Source: Chitinophagaceae bacterium (GTDB lineage: Bacteria; Bacteroidota; Bacteroidia; Chitinophagales; Chitinophagaceae). Taken from it: a DNA stretch of 13,387 nucleotides. The first letter of the stretch is position 1. Each line of letters starts with the position of its first letter. The notes below the pieces were generated by a model that searched no databases, had not been told where the DNA came from, and saw only the letters and a program-made list of their open reading frames with translations. Shown here one piece after another: positions 5,590-13,387 of the stretch. A program made the translations under genes and the position numbers. The stretch covers positions 1-13,387 of the forward strand of contig JAACZX010000017.1 of NCBI GenBank assembly GCA_009996555.1. The letters run 5' to 3'.

Positions 5590-6720
5590 ATGAGCAAAGA
5601 AAAAATCTGGCATCTTTTTTCCCGAAAACTAAGCGGTGAGGCCAGTCAGGAAGAACTGGCTGAGTTATCGTTGTACCTGGAAGATCATCCGAATCTGAAA
5701 TTCCAGATGGATGCCCTTGGCCATGTATGGCAACAGCAAAACCAACCCGACAGAGATTACCTGGAGGCAACCTACCTGCTTCATCTTAACAGAATGAAAA
5801 AGCTGGGTGTTGAACCCCGTCATGCAGATGATGTGGCTGAAGCTGAAACAGCTGAACATGTTAAGACTGTATCATTTTTGTACAGGCATAAATACATGGT
5901 TGCTGCCGCTGCATTTGTTGCCATTTTTATTGCAGCATTCTTTGTGTTCAGCAACAGAAATCCGCAAACTGAAATGACCGCCGAAGCTTCACCAGCACAG
6001 GTAAAGCAGCAGACTGTTGTTACACAGTACGGAACAAATAAAAATTTTAAACTTCCTGATGGTTCAGTTGTTTGGTTAAATGCAGGAAGTAAACTTGACT
6101 TTACAAATGTGAGTGAAACAGGCGATGGAACAAGGGAAGTGTACCTCACCGGTGAAGCTTTTTTTGATGTAGTAAAAAATCCTAAACGCCCTTTTATCAT
6201 TCACACGTCCAGCATTGATGTGAAAGTGTTAGGCACAAAGTTTAACGTAAAGGCTTACCCTAACGATAAAACAGTTGAAACAAGTCTTGTGCAGGGCAGC
6301 GTGGAAGTATTTGTAAAAAACAGGCCTGGTGAAAAGTATCTTTTGAAGCCCAATCAAAAACTTGTTTTGCTGAACGAACAGGAGGCTCCTGAGATCGGCA
6401 AAAAAACAGAAATAAATAAGAATGCAAACCTTGCCATCATTGCAATAAAACATCTTACCTACGGCAAAAACGATACACTCTCTATCGAAACATCATGGAT
6501 CAGGAATAAGCTTGAATTTAAAGACGAAACATTTGCTGAAATAGCCAAGAAAATGGAACGATGGTATGATGTAACAATCACATTCAAAACCAGGGAGCTG
6601 GAAACAGAAGAATTGAATGGCGATTTTTCGAAAGAAACACTAAGGCAGGCATTAGACGCACTTCGGTTTACCACCAATTTCAATTATAAGATAGACGGTA
6701 AAACGGTGACTATTTATTAA
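5590..6720 (+). CDS. FecR-family anti-sigma factor
   Basis: This 376-residue inner-membrane regulator should hold the adjacent sigma factor inactive until the STN domain of the SusC receptor signals. The cytoplasmic N-terminus (1-100) contains the sigma-binding-type region WHLFSRKLSGEASQEELAEL. One transmembrane helix lies at about 102-120. The periplasmic FecR domain spans about 143-242 (TQYGTNKNFKLPDGSVVWLN, EVYLTGEAFFDV, VLGTKFNVKAY). The C-terminal DUF4974 domain spans about 308-376 (LEFKDETFAEIAKKMERWYD). The order and length are typical and complete. TAAGGAG at 5574-5580, 9 nt before the ATG, resembles a Shine-Dalgarno and supports this start. The SusC gene follows after a 169-nt leader, suggesting a separate sigma-dependent promoter there. 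Confidence 0.96.
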   Translation: MSKEKIWHLFSRKLSGEASQEELAELSLYLEDHPNLKFQMDALGHVWQQQNQPDRDYLEATYLLHLNRMKKLGVEPRHADDVAEAETAEHVKTVSFLYRHKYMVAAAAFVAIFIAAFFVFSNRNPQTEMTAEASPAQVKQQTVVTQYGTNKNFKLPDGSVVWLNAGSKLDFTNVSETGDGTREVYLTGEAFFDVVKNPKRPFIIHTSSIDVKVLGTKFNVKAYPNDKTVETSLVQGSVEVFVKNRPGEKYLLKPNQKLVLLNEQEAPEIGKKTEINKNANLAIIAIKHLTYGKNDTLSIETSWIRNKLEFKDETFAEIAKKMERWYDVTITFKTRELETEELNGDFSKETLRQALDALRFTTNFNYKIDGKTVTIY

Positions 6721-6775
6721 ACTAAAACTACGATTGATTATGACCCATCTGCACAATTCATCCTGACTAAAAAAA

Positions 6776-6803
6776 AGCGGGAAATGTTGGCGCATTCCCC
6801 GCT
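6776..6803 (+). promoter_or_regulatory. hairpin in the susC leader
   Basis: AGCGGGAAATG (6776-6786) faces CATTCCCCGCT (6793-6803), 11 positions with one A/C mismatch and loop TTGGCG, preceded by an A-run. It lies 56 nt after the FecR stop. No T-tract follows, so it is not a standard terminator. An mRNA-stability, processing or attenuation element is possible. Confidence 0.5.
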
Positions 6804-6825
6804 AGTAGTACTCCTTACTGTAAAT

Positions 6826-6862
6826 GGAAGCCGGTTTAAGCTTAACGATTTACCCGGTTTCC
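6826..6862 (+). promoter_or_regulatory. second hairpin in the susC leader, enclosing a 10-bp palindrome
   Basis: GGAAGCCGG (6826-6834) pairs with CCGGTTTCC (6854-6862) with one G-U and a 19-nt loop. The loop holds the exact palindrome TTAAGCTTAA (6836-6845). It ends 27 nt before the probable ATG at 6890 and would overlap the alternative ATG at 6824, which argues that this stretch is untranslated leader. Confidence 0.4.
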
Positions 6863-6889
6863 GAATTAATACTACCAAAGCTTAAAAGT

Positions 6890-9800
6890 ATGAAAAAAAG
6901 GACTTCGATTGCTGAGGCATGCTTTGCCTTTAAAAAGCCGCTATTGATTATGAAGCTGACAATTTTGCTTGTTGTGCTGTGTACGTTCCAGGCTACTGCC
7001 GGACTTACAGCTCAAACGATTACATTTAAAACCAATGACGCTGAAATTGGTACTGTGCTGAGCAGTATCCAACGCCAGGGTGATTTCAGGTTTTTGTACA
7101 ACTCCAAACTAAAAGACCTCAAACAAAAAGTTACTGTTGATTTCAAGGAGCTTGAGATCAAAGATGTGCTGAAACAATTGTTTGCAGGTACTAATCTTAC
7201 GTTTCTGCAACTGGATAATAACCTGGTTGCCATCCGCTCAAACAGTCCTGAAGAAAAAGACATCAAGGTTACCGGTAGGGTTACAAATGATGCAGGCGAA
7301 GGATTGGGTGCAGTATCAGTAACGGTGAAAGGCACAACACGTGGTACTGTTACAGATATGAACGGAAATTTTGCCATTACCGCAGCTGAAAATGCTGTAC
7401 TGATTGTTTCTGCAATTGGTTATAACACACTGGAGGTGAATGTGAACAACCAACAGGTGGTAAATGTAAAACTTACACAAGCCACACAGAAAATGGATGA
7501 AGTTGTAGTGGTAGGTTACGGTGTGCAAAAAAGAAGCGTGCTTACTGGTGCCATTTCAAGTGTAAAGGCAAAGGATATTGAAAATGTTCCGAACGGCCGT
7601 ATTGAACAGGCATTACAGGGGCGTGTATCCGGTGTTACCATTGCGTCTAACTCTGGTCAGCCTGGTTCCTCTTCAACTGTACGTGTGCGTGGTATCACCA
7701 CGTTTAACGATAATAACCCGCTTTGGGTAATTGATGGTATGATCGTTGATAATGGCGGTATTGGTTTTTTAAACCAGGCCGATATTGAATCAATTGAAGT
7801 ATTGAAAGATGCTGCATCGCTTGCTATTTATGGGGCACGTTCAGCAGCAGGTGTAATTCTTGTTACAACTAAGAAAGGAAAGAAAGGAAAGATCAATGCA
7901 ACATATAATGGTTTTTACGGTATATCATCACCTGAGCGCCGGTTGAAACTGCTCAATGCCACACAATATGGTGCATTGATGAATGAAAAATCTGTAGCAG
8001 CTGGTGGTAACGTTATTTTCCCCGACCTGAGCACATTGGGTGTTGGCACAGACTGGCAGGATGCCATTTTCAACAACAATGCAAGACGCTACTCACATGA
8101 AGTAAGCTTCAGCACCGGAAATGACGTATCTACTTTCTACGCTTCATTTGGTATCCAGGATTACCAGGGTATTGTGGCTACAGATATTTCAAACTACAAC
8201 AAAAAAAGTATCCGTCTTAACTCCACACATAAAGCTGCTAAGTTTTTATCGTTCGGTCAAACATTCGGTTACTCCCGTCAAACAACTGTTGGTATCGGAA
8301 GTTTGAACAGCGAGTTTGGTGGCGTACTTAGCTCTGCTATTAACCTTGATCCTATTACACCATTGGTTGTAACAGATCCTGCAGTGGCAAACACAAGTTT
8401 GTACACAAACAATGCAGTTATGCGTGATGCAAATGGAAATCCTTATGGTATTTCTTCATTAGTGGGCCAGGAAATTACCAACCCGCTTGCATACATGAAA
8501 ACAAGATTGGGTCGTTACGATTGGTCGGATGATATGGTGGGCAATGCTTATGTAGAAATTGCACCAATACCCGGATTGAAATTCAGGTCAACCATTGGCG
8601 CTAAGCTTGCTTTCTGGGGTAATGAAGGATTTACACCAAAATATTATCTCAACGCATCAACACTCACATCACAAAACAATATCGGAAGAGAAACCAATAA
8701 AGGTTTTGGATGGAATGTTGAGAACACGGTATCATACAACAAACGTTTCGGCGGTCATAATTTAGGTGTGCTTTTAGGACAAGGTGCTTATGTTGATGGT
8801 GTTGTTTCAAGTTCAGGTGTTACATATTTTGATATTCCTGTTACTGACTACCGTGATGCATCGTTCAACTTTGGTGCTACTGCTGCTAAAAAAGATTCAT
8901 GGGCAAGCAATGGTGTTATACATAAAGTATCATCGCTGTTTACACGTGTAAACTACGATTACAAAGAAAAATATCTCTTTACAGGTATCATGCGCAGAGA
9001 TGGTTCATCTCGCTTTGGTACAAATAACAAGTATGGTTACTTCCCTTCATTCTCTGTTGGCTGGGTTGCATCTAACGAAGATTTCTGGATGGATAACAAT
9101 GTTGTTAACCAGTTGAAAGTTCGTGGTGGATATGGTGTTACCGGTAATGATGCCATTGGTAATTTCCGTTACCTCTCAACAATTGGCGGAGGCCGTAACT
9201 ATACATACGGTAATGGTGGCGTTATTCAACCAGGCTTTAGTCCGAATGCTCCTGAAAATCCGGATCTGCGTTGGGAAGAAACACGCCAGCTCAATATTGG
9301 TTTAGAAGCCCGCATGCTTAAAGATTTCAATCTTATTGTTGACTTCTTCAAGAAAACAACAAAAGGAATCTTACAGGATGTAGATATTCCCGGTTATGTT
9401 GGTGCAACAGGTCGTCCTGCAGGTAACGTAGCCGATATGGATAATACAGGTGTTGAAGTTGAATTGGGCTATCGCAAACGTTTTGGCGAATTCAATTTCT
9501 CTGCAAACGGTAACGTAACATTTCTGCGCAATAATGTTTCTTATGTAGGATTGGGCAAAACTGAAATTGCAGGTTATGCCAGCTTCCAGTCAATGGGTCC
9601 TGTAACTATCATTAAAGCAGGTATGCCATTCAATACATTCTATGGATACCAAACCGATGGTATTTTCCAAAACTGGAGCGAAGTGAATGCATACAAAAAT
9701 TCAACCGGTGCATTGATGCAGCCAAAAGCAAAACCAGGCGATTTCCGTTGGAAAGATGCTGATGGCAATGGTGTAATTGATGCGCAGGATAAAGTAAACC

Positions 9801-10294
9801 TTGGTAACTCTTTACCGAAAGTAACGTTTGGTTTAACTGTAAATGCAGAATACAAAGGGTTTGATCTGATGCTCTTTACTCAGGGAGCTACAGGTAATAA
9901 GATATTCCAGGGGCTTCGCCGTTTGGATATCGGTAATTCAAACTATTCAACAAAAGCATTGTCACGTTGGACAGGCGAGGGTACATCAAATACTTACCCA
10001 CGTTTAACCAATCTTGACGAGAACGGAAACTTTGGTAATATGTCTGATTTCTATCTTGAAAAAGGTGATTACCTCCGTTTTAAATTGGTTCAGCTCGGCT
10101 ATTCTATTACCAACAAAGCGGTTCAGCGTATCGGCATTTCCAAACTGCGTATTTATGTAACTGGCGAAAACCTGTTTACAATTACAAGGTACAGTGGTTA
10201 TGATCCTGAGATCGGTGGCTCTGTGTTTGGTATTGATAAGGGTTATTATCCCCAGGCAAGAACATTCCTGTGTGGTATTAATTTACAATTTTAA
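6890..10294 (+). CDS. SusC/RagA-type TonB-dependent glycan transporter with STN signalling domain
   Basis: This 1134-residue outer-membrane transporter imports bound oligosaccharides together with its SusD lid. The export signal covers about 1-42 (a Lys-rich start, then KPLLIMKLTILLVVLCTFQA). The STN domain covers about 45-116 and contacts FecR in this family. A carboxypeptidase-regulatory-like domain covers about 124-200, and a TonB-box region EVVVVGYG (204-211) follows. The plug (215-328) carries RIEQALQGRVSGV and ASLAIYGARSAAGVILVTTKKG-type motifs. The barrel ends in INLQF with the usual terminal aromatic residue. An acidic loop at about 956-967 (DADGNGVIDAQD) looks like a calcium-binding loop. 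ATG 6890 is preferred over 6824 because it gives the standard family start; the extra 22 codons overlap a leader hairpin. The susD start codon lies within 4 nt of the stop. Confidence 0.97.
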   Translation: MKKRTSIAEACFAFKKPLLIMKLTILLVVLCTFQATAGLTAQTITFKTNDAEIGTVLSSIQRQGDFRFLYNSKLKDLKQKVTVDFKELEIKDVLKQLFAGTNLTFLQLDNNLVAIRSNSPEEKDIKVTGRVTNDAGEGLGAVSVTVKGTTRGTVTDMNGNFAITAAENAVLIVSAIGYNTLEVNVNNQQVVNVKLTQATQKMDEVVVVGYGVQKRSVLTGAISSVKAKDIENVPNGRIEQALQGRVSGVTIASNSGQPGSSSTVRVRGITTFNDNNPLWVIDGMIVDNGGIGFLNQADIESIEVLKDAASLAIYGARSAAGVILVTTKKGKKGKINATYNGFYGISSPERRLKLLNATQYGALMNEKSVAAGGNVIFPDLSTLGVGTDWQDAIFNNNARRYSHEVSFSTGNDVSTFYASFGIQDYQGIVATDISNYNKKSIRLNSTHKAAKFLSFGQTFGYSRQTTVGIGSLNSEFGGVLSSAINLDPITPLVVTDPAVANTSLYTNNAVMRDANGNPYGISSLVGQEITNPLAYMKTRLGRYDWSDDMVGNAYVEIAPIPGLKFRSTIGAKLAFWGNEGFTPKYYLNASTLTSQNNIGRETNKGFGWNVENTVSYNKRFGGHNLGVLLGQGAYVDGVVSSSGVTYFDIPVTDYRDASFNFGATAAKKDSWASNGVIHKVSSLFTRVNYDYKEKYLFTGIMRRDGSSRFGTNNKYGYFPSFSVGWVASNEDFWMDNNVVNQLKVRGGYGVTGNDAIGNFRYLSTIGGGRNYTYGNGGVIQPGFSPNAPENPDLRWEETRQLNIGLEARMLKDFNLIVDFFKKTTKGILQDVDIPGYVGATGRPAGNVADMDNTGVEVELGYRKRFGEFNFSANGNVTFLRNNVSYVGLGKTEIAGYASFQSMGPVTIIKAGMPFNTFYGYQTDGIFQNWSEVNAYKNSTGALMQPKAKPGDFRWKDADGNGVIDAQDKVNLGNSLPKVTFGLTVNAEYKGFDLMLFTQGATGNKIFQGLRRLDIGNSNYSTKALSRWTGEGTSNTYPRLTNLDENGNFGNMSDFYLEKGDYLRFKLVQLGYSITNKAVQRIGISKLRIYVTGENLFTITRYSGYDPEIGGSVFGIDKGYYPQARTFLCGINLQF

Positions 10295-10298
10295 ATGA

Positions 10299-11810
10299 AT
10301 GGTTATGCGTACAATCAAAATATTATCCGCTGCAATGCTGCTTGGTGTAAGCATTGTTTCGTGCAAAAAAAGTTTTCTTGAAATACAACCCGATGGACAG
10401 TTCCTTTCATCGAATTATTATCAAAACCAGGAACAGGCATTTTCAGGTGTAATTGCCGTGTATGATGTGCTCCGCAAAAACTCAGGTGGTTTTGAAAATA
10501 TCATTACCATGATGAATGCCGGCAGCGATGATCATGTAGCTGGTGGTGGTGGTGCAACTGATGGTGAAGGCATTCAGTCGTTCTCAAACTTTACCATCAA
10601 TGCCAATAAAATACCGCTCAGTTTCTGGAGCGATCATTACCAGGGCATCTTCCGTGCAAACATGTTATTGTCAAAGTTGCCTGATGTGCCGATGGATGCA
10701 AACCTGAAGGCAAGATATACTGCAGAAACAAAGACCCTGCGTGCTTTGTATTATTTCAACCTGGTGCGGATGTTTAAAAACATTCCTTTGTTTACATCAC
10801 CTGTGTCAACAGATGAAATGTATAATGTAACACAGGCAACTCCGGCTGCTGTATATGCACAGATCGAAAAAGATCTGAACGAAGCAATTGGTGCATTGCC
10901 CGGAACATTAGCATCAGCTGAACTTGGAAGAATAACAAAAGGTGCAGCTATTGCTTTGTTAGGTAAAGTGTATCTGTATGAAGGAAAGAAAACAGAAGCA
11001 GCAGCACAACTTGCATTGGTGAATGGTAATCCGGTTGGCACAAGCCAGTTTGGTTACAAGTTGCTTACAAGCTTTGGCGATCTGTGGTTGACAAATAACA
11101 AATTCAATACAGAATCAATTCTTGAAGCAAACCATTCCGGTTTAGGTACATCGCATTGGGGAATTTGGGGAAGTGGTACAGACGAAGGTAATACCGTGAA
11201 TGTAATGGTGGGCCCTCGTGGTTATGTTCGTAAAACAAATGCAGCTCCTGATCTTCCTTCGGGCTGGAGTTTCAATGTAATTACACAAGGGTTATACGAT
11301 GTGCTCAATGGCGATCCACGTTTTGGCGCAACTATTCTTGATATAAAGGCATTGGCTACTTCTGGTGATGCTGAATATGTTGCCGGTTATGAAAACACTG
11401 GTTATTTCCTGAACAAGTTTACTCCCCGCCAGTCCGATGTATCAACAGGTGGTGGTGATGCTGTGCTGAACTATAAACAAAACTCTTACATCATTCGCTT
11501 AGCCGATACTTACCTGATGGAAGCAGAAGCGTTAGGTGGTACAGGTGCACGTGCACAGGCATTGCTTGATGCAGTAAGAGCAAGAGTTGGTTTAACATCA
11601 ACTCCCGTTTCACTGGCAGCAATTAAACTTGAACGCAGAAAAGAACTGGCTGGCGAAGGTCATCGTTTCTTTGATCTTGTTCGTTGGGGCGATGCTGCAA
11701 CAGCTCTCAGTTCAAGAGGATTTACTGCAGGTAAAAATGAAGTGTTTCCAATTCCTTTCAGAGAATTGCTTAACACAAAGCTTCAGCAAAATCCAGGTTA
11801 TAACCAATAA
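10299..11810 (+). CDS. SusD/RagB-type substrate-binding outer-membrane lipoprotein
   Basis: This cell-surface lipoprotein is the hinged lid on the SusC channel and captures the glycan. The signal peptide ends in lipobox SIVSC (Cys22), followed by KKSFLEIQPDG. Helical TPR-type segments include LRALYYFNLVRMFKNIPLFT and AAIALLGKVYLYEGKKTEAA. The C-terminal signature is present as RRKELAGEGHRFFDLVRWGD, followed by EVFPIPFRELLN and NPGYNQ. At about 503 residues it has normal length. ATG 10299 (MVMRTIK) and ATG 10305 (MRTIK) are both possible. The gene is packed against susC, so the two are surely co-transcribed and perhaps translationally coupled. The substrate cannot be told from this protein alone. 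Confidence 0.96.
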   Translation: MVMRTIKILSAAMLLGVSIVSCKKSFLEIQPDGQFLSSNYYQNQEQAFSGVIAVYDVLRKNSGGFENIITMMNAGSDDHVAGGGGATDGEGIQSFSNFTINANKIPLSFWSDHYQGIFRANMLLSKLPDVPMDANLKARYTAETKTLRALYYFNLVRMFKNIPLFTSPVSTDEMYNVTQATPAAVYAQIEKDLNEAIGALPGTLASAELGRITKGAAIALLGKVYLYEGKKTEAAAQLALVNGNPVGTSQFGYKLLTSFGDLWLTNNKFNTESILEANHSGLGTSHWGIWGSGTDEGNTVNVMVGPRGYVRKTNAAPDLPSGWSFNVITQGLYDVLNGDPRFGATILDIKALATSGDAEYVAGYENTGYFLNKFTPRQSDVSTGGGDAVLNYKQNSYIIRLADTYLMEAEALGGTGARAQALLDAVRARVGLTSTPVSLAAIKLERRKELAGEGHRFFDLVRWGDAATALSSRGFTAGKNEVFPIPFRELLNTKLQQNPGYNQ

Positions 11811-11822
11811 ACAGCAATTGTT

Positions 11823-12917
11823 ATGTTAACGATAAAAAAATTAACCGCTATACTGTGTACGGCAGTGTTGTTTGCTGCCTGCATAAAGAAAGACGGGATC
11901 GATCAGGATCTTTCATTCCTGAACTCTGCGAGTTCCGCCAATGCATCAAAGCTCTTCGATATCAGTACTAATAATTCCGGTGTTGTAAAAATCACACCAT
12001 TGGGCGAGGGTGTTTCTTCTTTTACTGTAAACTATGGTCATGGTACCGGTGCTTCTGCTTCGGCAGTTGTACTTCCCGGCTACAGCACATCACATGTTTA
12101 TCCTGAAGGAACATATACTGTTGTAATTGTTGCCAAGGATCTTGCAGGGCATGAAAAAAGTACCAGCTATCCTTTGCAGGTAACATACCGTGCTCCTGAA
12201 AATGTTACCATCACAACGTCGGACGAAATGAAAGTAAAAGCAACAGCTTTGTATGCGAAATCTTTTCTTGTTTATTACGGCGATGTGGCGAACGAAACAG
12301 GTACGCCAATGGCCATTGATCAGGAATTGCCCCCGCATACTTATCCTGCAAGCGGCGGACCATTTACATTAAGAGTAGTGGCCTTGAGTGGTGGTGCAGC
12401 AACAACCACAGCAACCAAAACGCTGTTTGGTTTTCCTATTGATTTTGAAACAGCTGCTGTGAATTATTTCTTCGGAACATTTGGTGATGTTACGTTTACT
12501 AAAACTGCAAACCCGGCATCGGGCGGATTGAACACAAGCGCCAATGTGGGCCGTTATGTTAAGCCTGCAGGTGTACCTAACTGGAGCGGCACATACAGCC
12601 CGTTAAACATTCCTTTGAATTTTGCTTATGGCAAAAAAGTAAAAGTGCTGGTGTATAATCCTGATGTTGCCAATGTTGGAAAAATGATGAATGTAGAATT
12701 AGAGTGGGCAATTGGTGGAACGCCTGCAAATGGTGTGGCCGTGCTGAAAGCTCCTTTTACAACATCTGGTGCGTGGGAAGAACTGGTGTTTGATTTCAGT
12801 GGAAATGCCGGTATTCCTGCAAATGCCAAGTTTACACAACTCGTATTACGTTTCAACGATGCAGACAATGGTGCCGGCGAAACTTTTTACGTAGATAATT
12901 TCCGATTAACTAACTAA
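11823..12917 (+). CDS. SusE-position lipoprotein with PKD-like and C-terminal beta-sandwich domains (probable surface glycan-binding protein)
   Basis: The product is 364 residues. The signal peptide ends in lipobox FAAC (Cys20). Residues 45-122 look like a PKD/Ig-like domain (FTVNYGHGTGASASAVVLPG, HVYPEGTYTVVIVAKD). Residues 124-203 look like a second one (KSFLVYYGD, HTYPASGGPFTLRVVAL). Residues 205-364 form a galactose-binding/CBM-like beta-sandwich (IDFETAAVNYFF, VPNWSGTYSPLNIP, WEELVFDFSG, ending FYVDNFRL). It lies 12 nt after susD. Proteins in this place are usually surface glycan-binding proteins that help SusCD capture substrate, with no catalytic role. The C-terminal domain reminds me of modules found with laminarin/beta-glucan loci, but that is recollection and not shown by the sequence. 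Confidence 0.8.
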   Translation: MLTIKKLTAILCTAVLFAACIKKDGIDQDLSFLNSASSANASKLFDISTNNSGVVKITPLGEGVSSFTVNYGHGTGASASAVVLPGYSTSHVYPEGTYTVVIVAKDLAGHEKSTSYPLQVTYRAPENVTITTSDEMKVKATALYAKSFLVYYGDVANETGTPMAIDQELPPHTYPASGGPFTLRVVALSGGAATTTATKTLFGFPIDFETAAVNYFFGTFGDVTFTKTANPASGGLNTSANVGRYVKPAGVPNWSGTYSPLNIPLNFAYGKKVKVLVYNPDVANVGKMMNVELEWAIGGTPANGVAVLKAPFTTSGAWEELVFDFSGNAGIPANAKFTQLVLRFNDADNGAGETFYVDNFRLTN

Positions 12918-12920
12918 TAA

Positions 12921-13387
12921 ATGAATGTTATGCATAAGCTTTTCAAACATACAGTTTTCATTTCTTCCTGCGTGTTGCTGCTGGCCAGCTGCAAGCAAAA
13001 GGAATATGCAATGGGAGAGCTGACAGCTCCAACCGACCTGGTGGTAACAGCAGAAGTGTTGGGACAAAATACAGCAAACCCCAATGGTGATGGTTCAGGT
13101 AATGTAAAGATCACTGTGGCAGCAAAAAATGCACTATCGTATAAAGTGGATTATGATGCAGCAGATGCAGTTGATCTGGTGTACCTGCCAACCGGAGCCG
13201 TAACAAAAAAATATACAAAGCTGGGCGTAAATACATATCGTATTACTGCCGTAGCATACGGTAAAGGTGGCACTGCTACTTCTGTTACAAAAGAAGTAAC
13301 TGTAAAAAGTGATTTTACACCAGATGCTACATTGGTTACAAATGTTACAGGCGGTTCATCTAAAACATGGGTAGTCGATCAATCAGT
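12921..13387 (+). CDS. SusF-position lipoprotein, N-terminal part (runs off window)
   Basis: The frame is open to the window edge, giving about 155 residues. ATG 12921 (MNVMHKLFKH) and ATG 12930 (MHKLFKH) are both possible; the second gives the more usual signal peptide. The lipobox is LLASC, followed by KQKEYAMGELTAPTDLVVTA. An Ig/PKD-like domain follows (NPNGDGSGNVKITVAAKNAL, TKLGVNTYRITAVAYG). The visible end, VTGGSSKTWVVDQS, reads like the start of a further domain. It begins 3 nt after the previous stop, so it belongs to the same operon. By position it is a second surface glycan-binding lipoprotein. An enzyme domain in the missing C-terminal part cannot be excluded. Confidence 0.8.
   Translation, partial: MNVMHKLFKHTVFISSCVLLLASCKQKEYAMGELTAPTDLVVTAEVLGQNTANPNGDGSGNVKITVAAKNALSYKVDYDAADAVDLVYLPTGAVTKKYTKLGVNTYRITAVAYGKGGTATSVTKEVTVKSDFTPDATLVTNVTGGSSKTWVVDQS

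Noticed and set aside
5820..6200. 126-codon minus-strand open frame opposite fecR
   Set aside because: It is a shadow of a complete FecR gene; its composition mirrors the reverse complement and no motif is present.
6824..6889. Upstream ATG giving SusC 22 extra residues
   Set aside because: The extra residues lie before a normal Lys-rich signal sequence and overlap a leader hairpin, so ATG 6890 fits the family better.

Overview
The window reads as Bacteroidota chromosome, most likely Chitinophagaceae or a close relative (inference). The grounds are SusC/SusD-type genes, an expansion-family ECF sigma/FecR pair, TAnnTTTG-type -7 promoter elements, few Shine-Dalgarno sites, and a head GIN domain protein. 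No IS element, phage gene, CRISPR array or integrase was seen.

Left part (1-1219): the 5' end of a TonB-dependent outer-membrane receptor lies on the minus strand and runs off the window. Its leader carries a clear TPP (thiamine pyrophosphate) riboswitch, so the receptor is probably a thiamine or thiamine-precursor importer. The leader also holds a TATCTTTG -7 element, a 37-nt near-perfect inverted repeat at the probable transcription start, and a 17-codon upstream ORF. That ORF has a canonical Shine-Dalgarno sequence overlapping the closing helix of the riboswitch.

Middle part (1220-4880, plus strand): a head GIN/DUF2807-type secreted protein broken by a one-base frameshift in an A5 run; a strong terminator; an initiator tRNA-fMet with its own promoter and terminator; the ribosome-assembly GTPases era and der; and a small Lys-rich lipoprotein ending at a terminator. 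The tRNA, era and der are all translation or ribosome-biogenesis genes.

Right part (4961-13387, plus strand): a glycan-uptake locus of the polysaccharide utilization locus type under cell-surface signalling. It contains an ECF sigma factor (apparently TTG start), a FecR anti-sigma factor, a SusC-like transporter with the N-terminal STN signalling domain, a SusD-like lipoprotein, and two further lipoproteins in the SusE/SusF (surface glycan-binding) position, the last cut by the window edge. In the known pattern, substrate binding at SusC/SusD is passed through the STN domain to periplasmic FecR. FecR then frees the sigma factor to transcribe the susCD operon. No glycoside hydrolase lies inside the window, so the substrate cannot be read directly. 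The two SusE/F-position proteins remind me of proteins from beta-glucan (laminarin-type) loci, which is a weak inference.

No wholly new system is evident. The most unusual parts are the leader architecture of the thiamine receptor and the frameshifted GIN gene.
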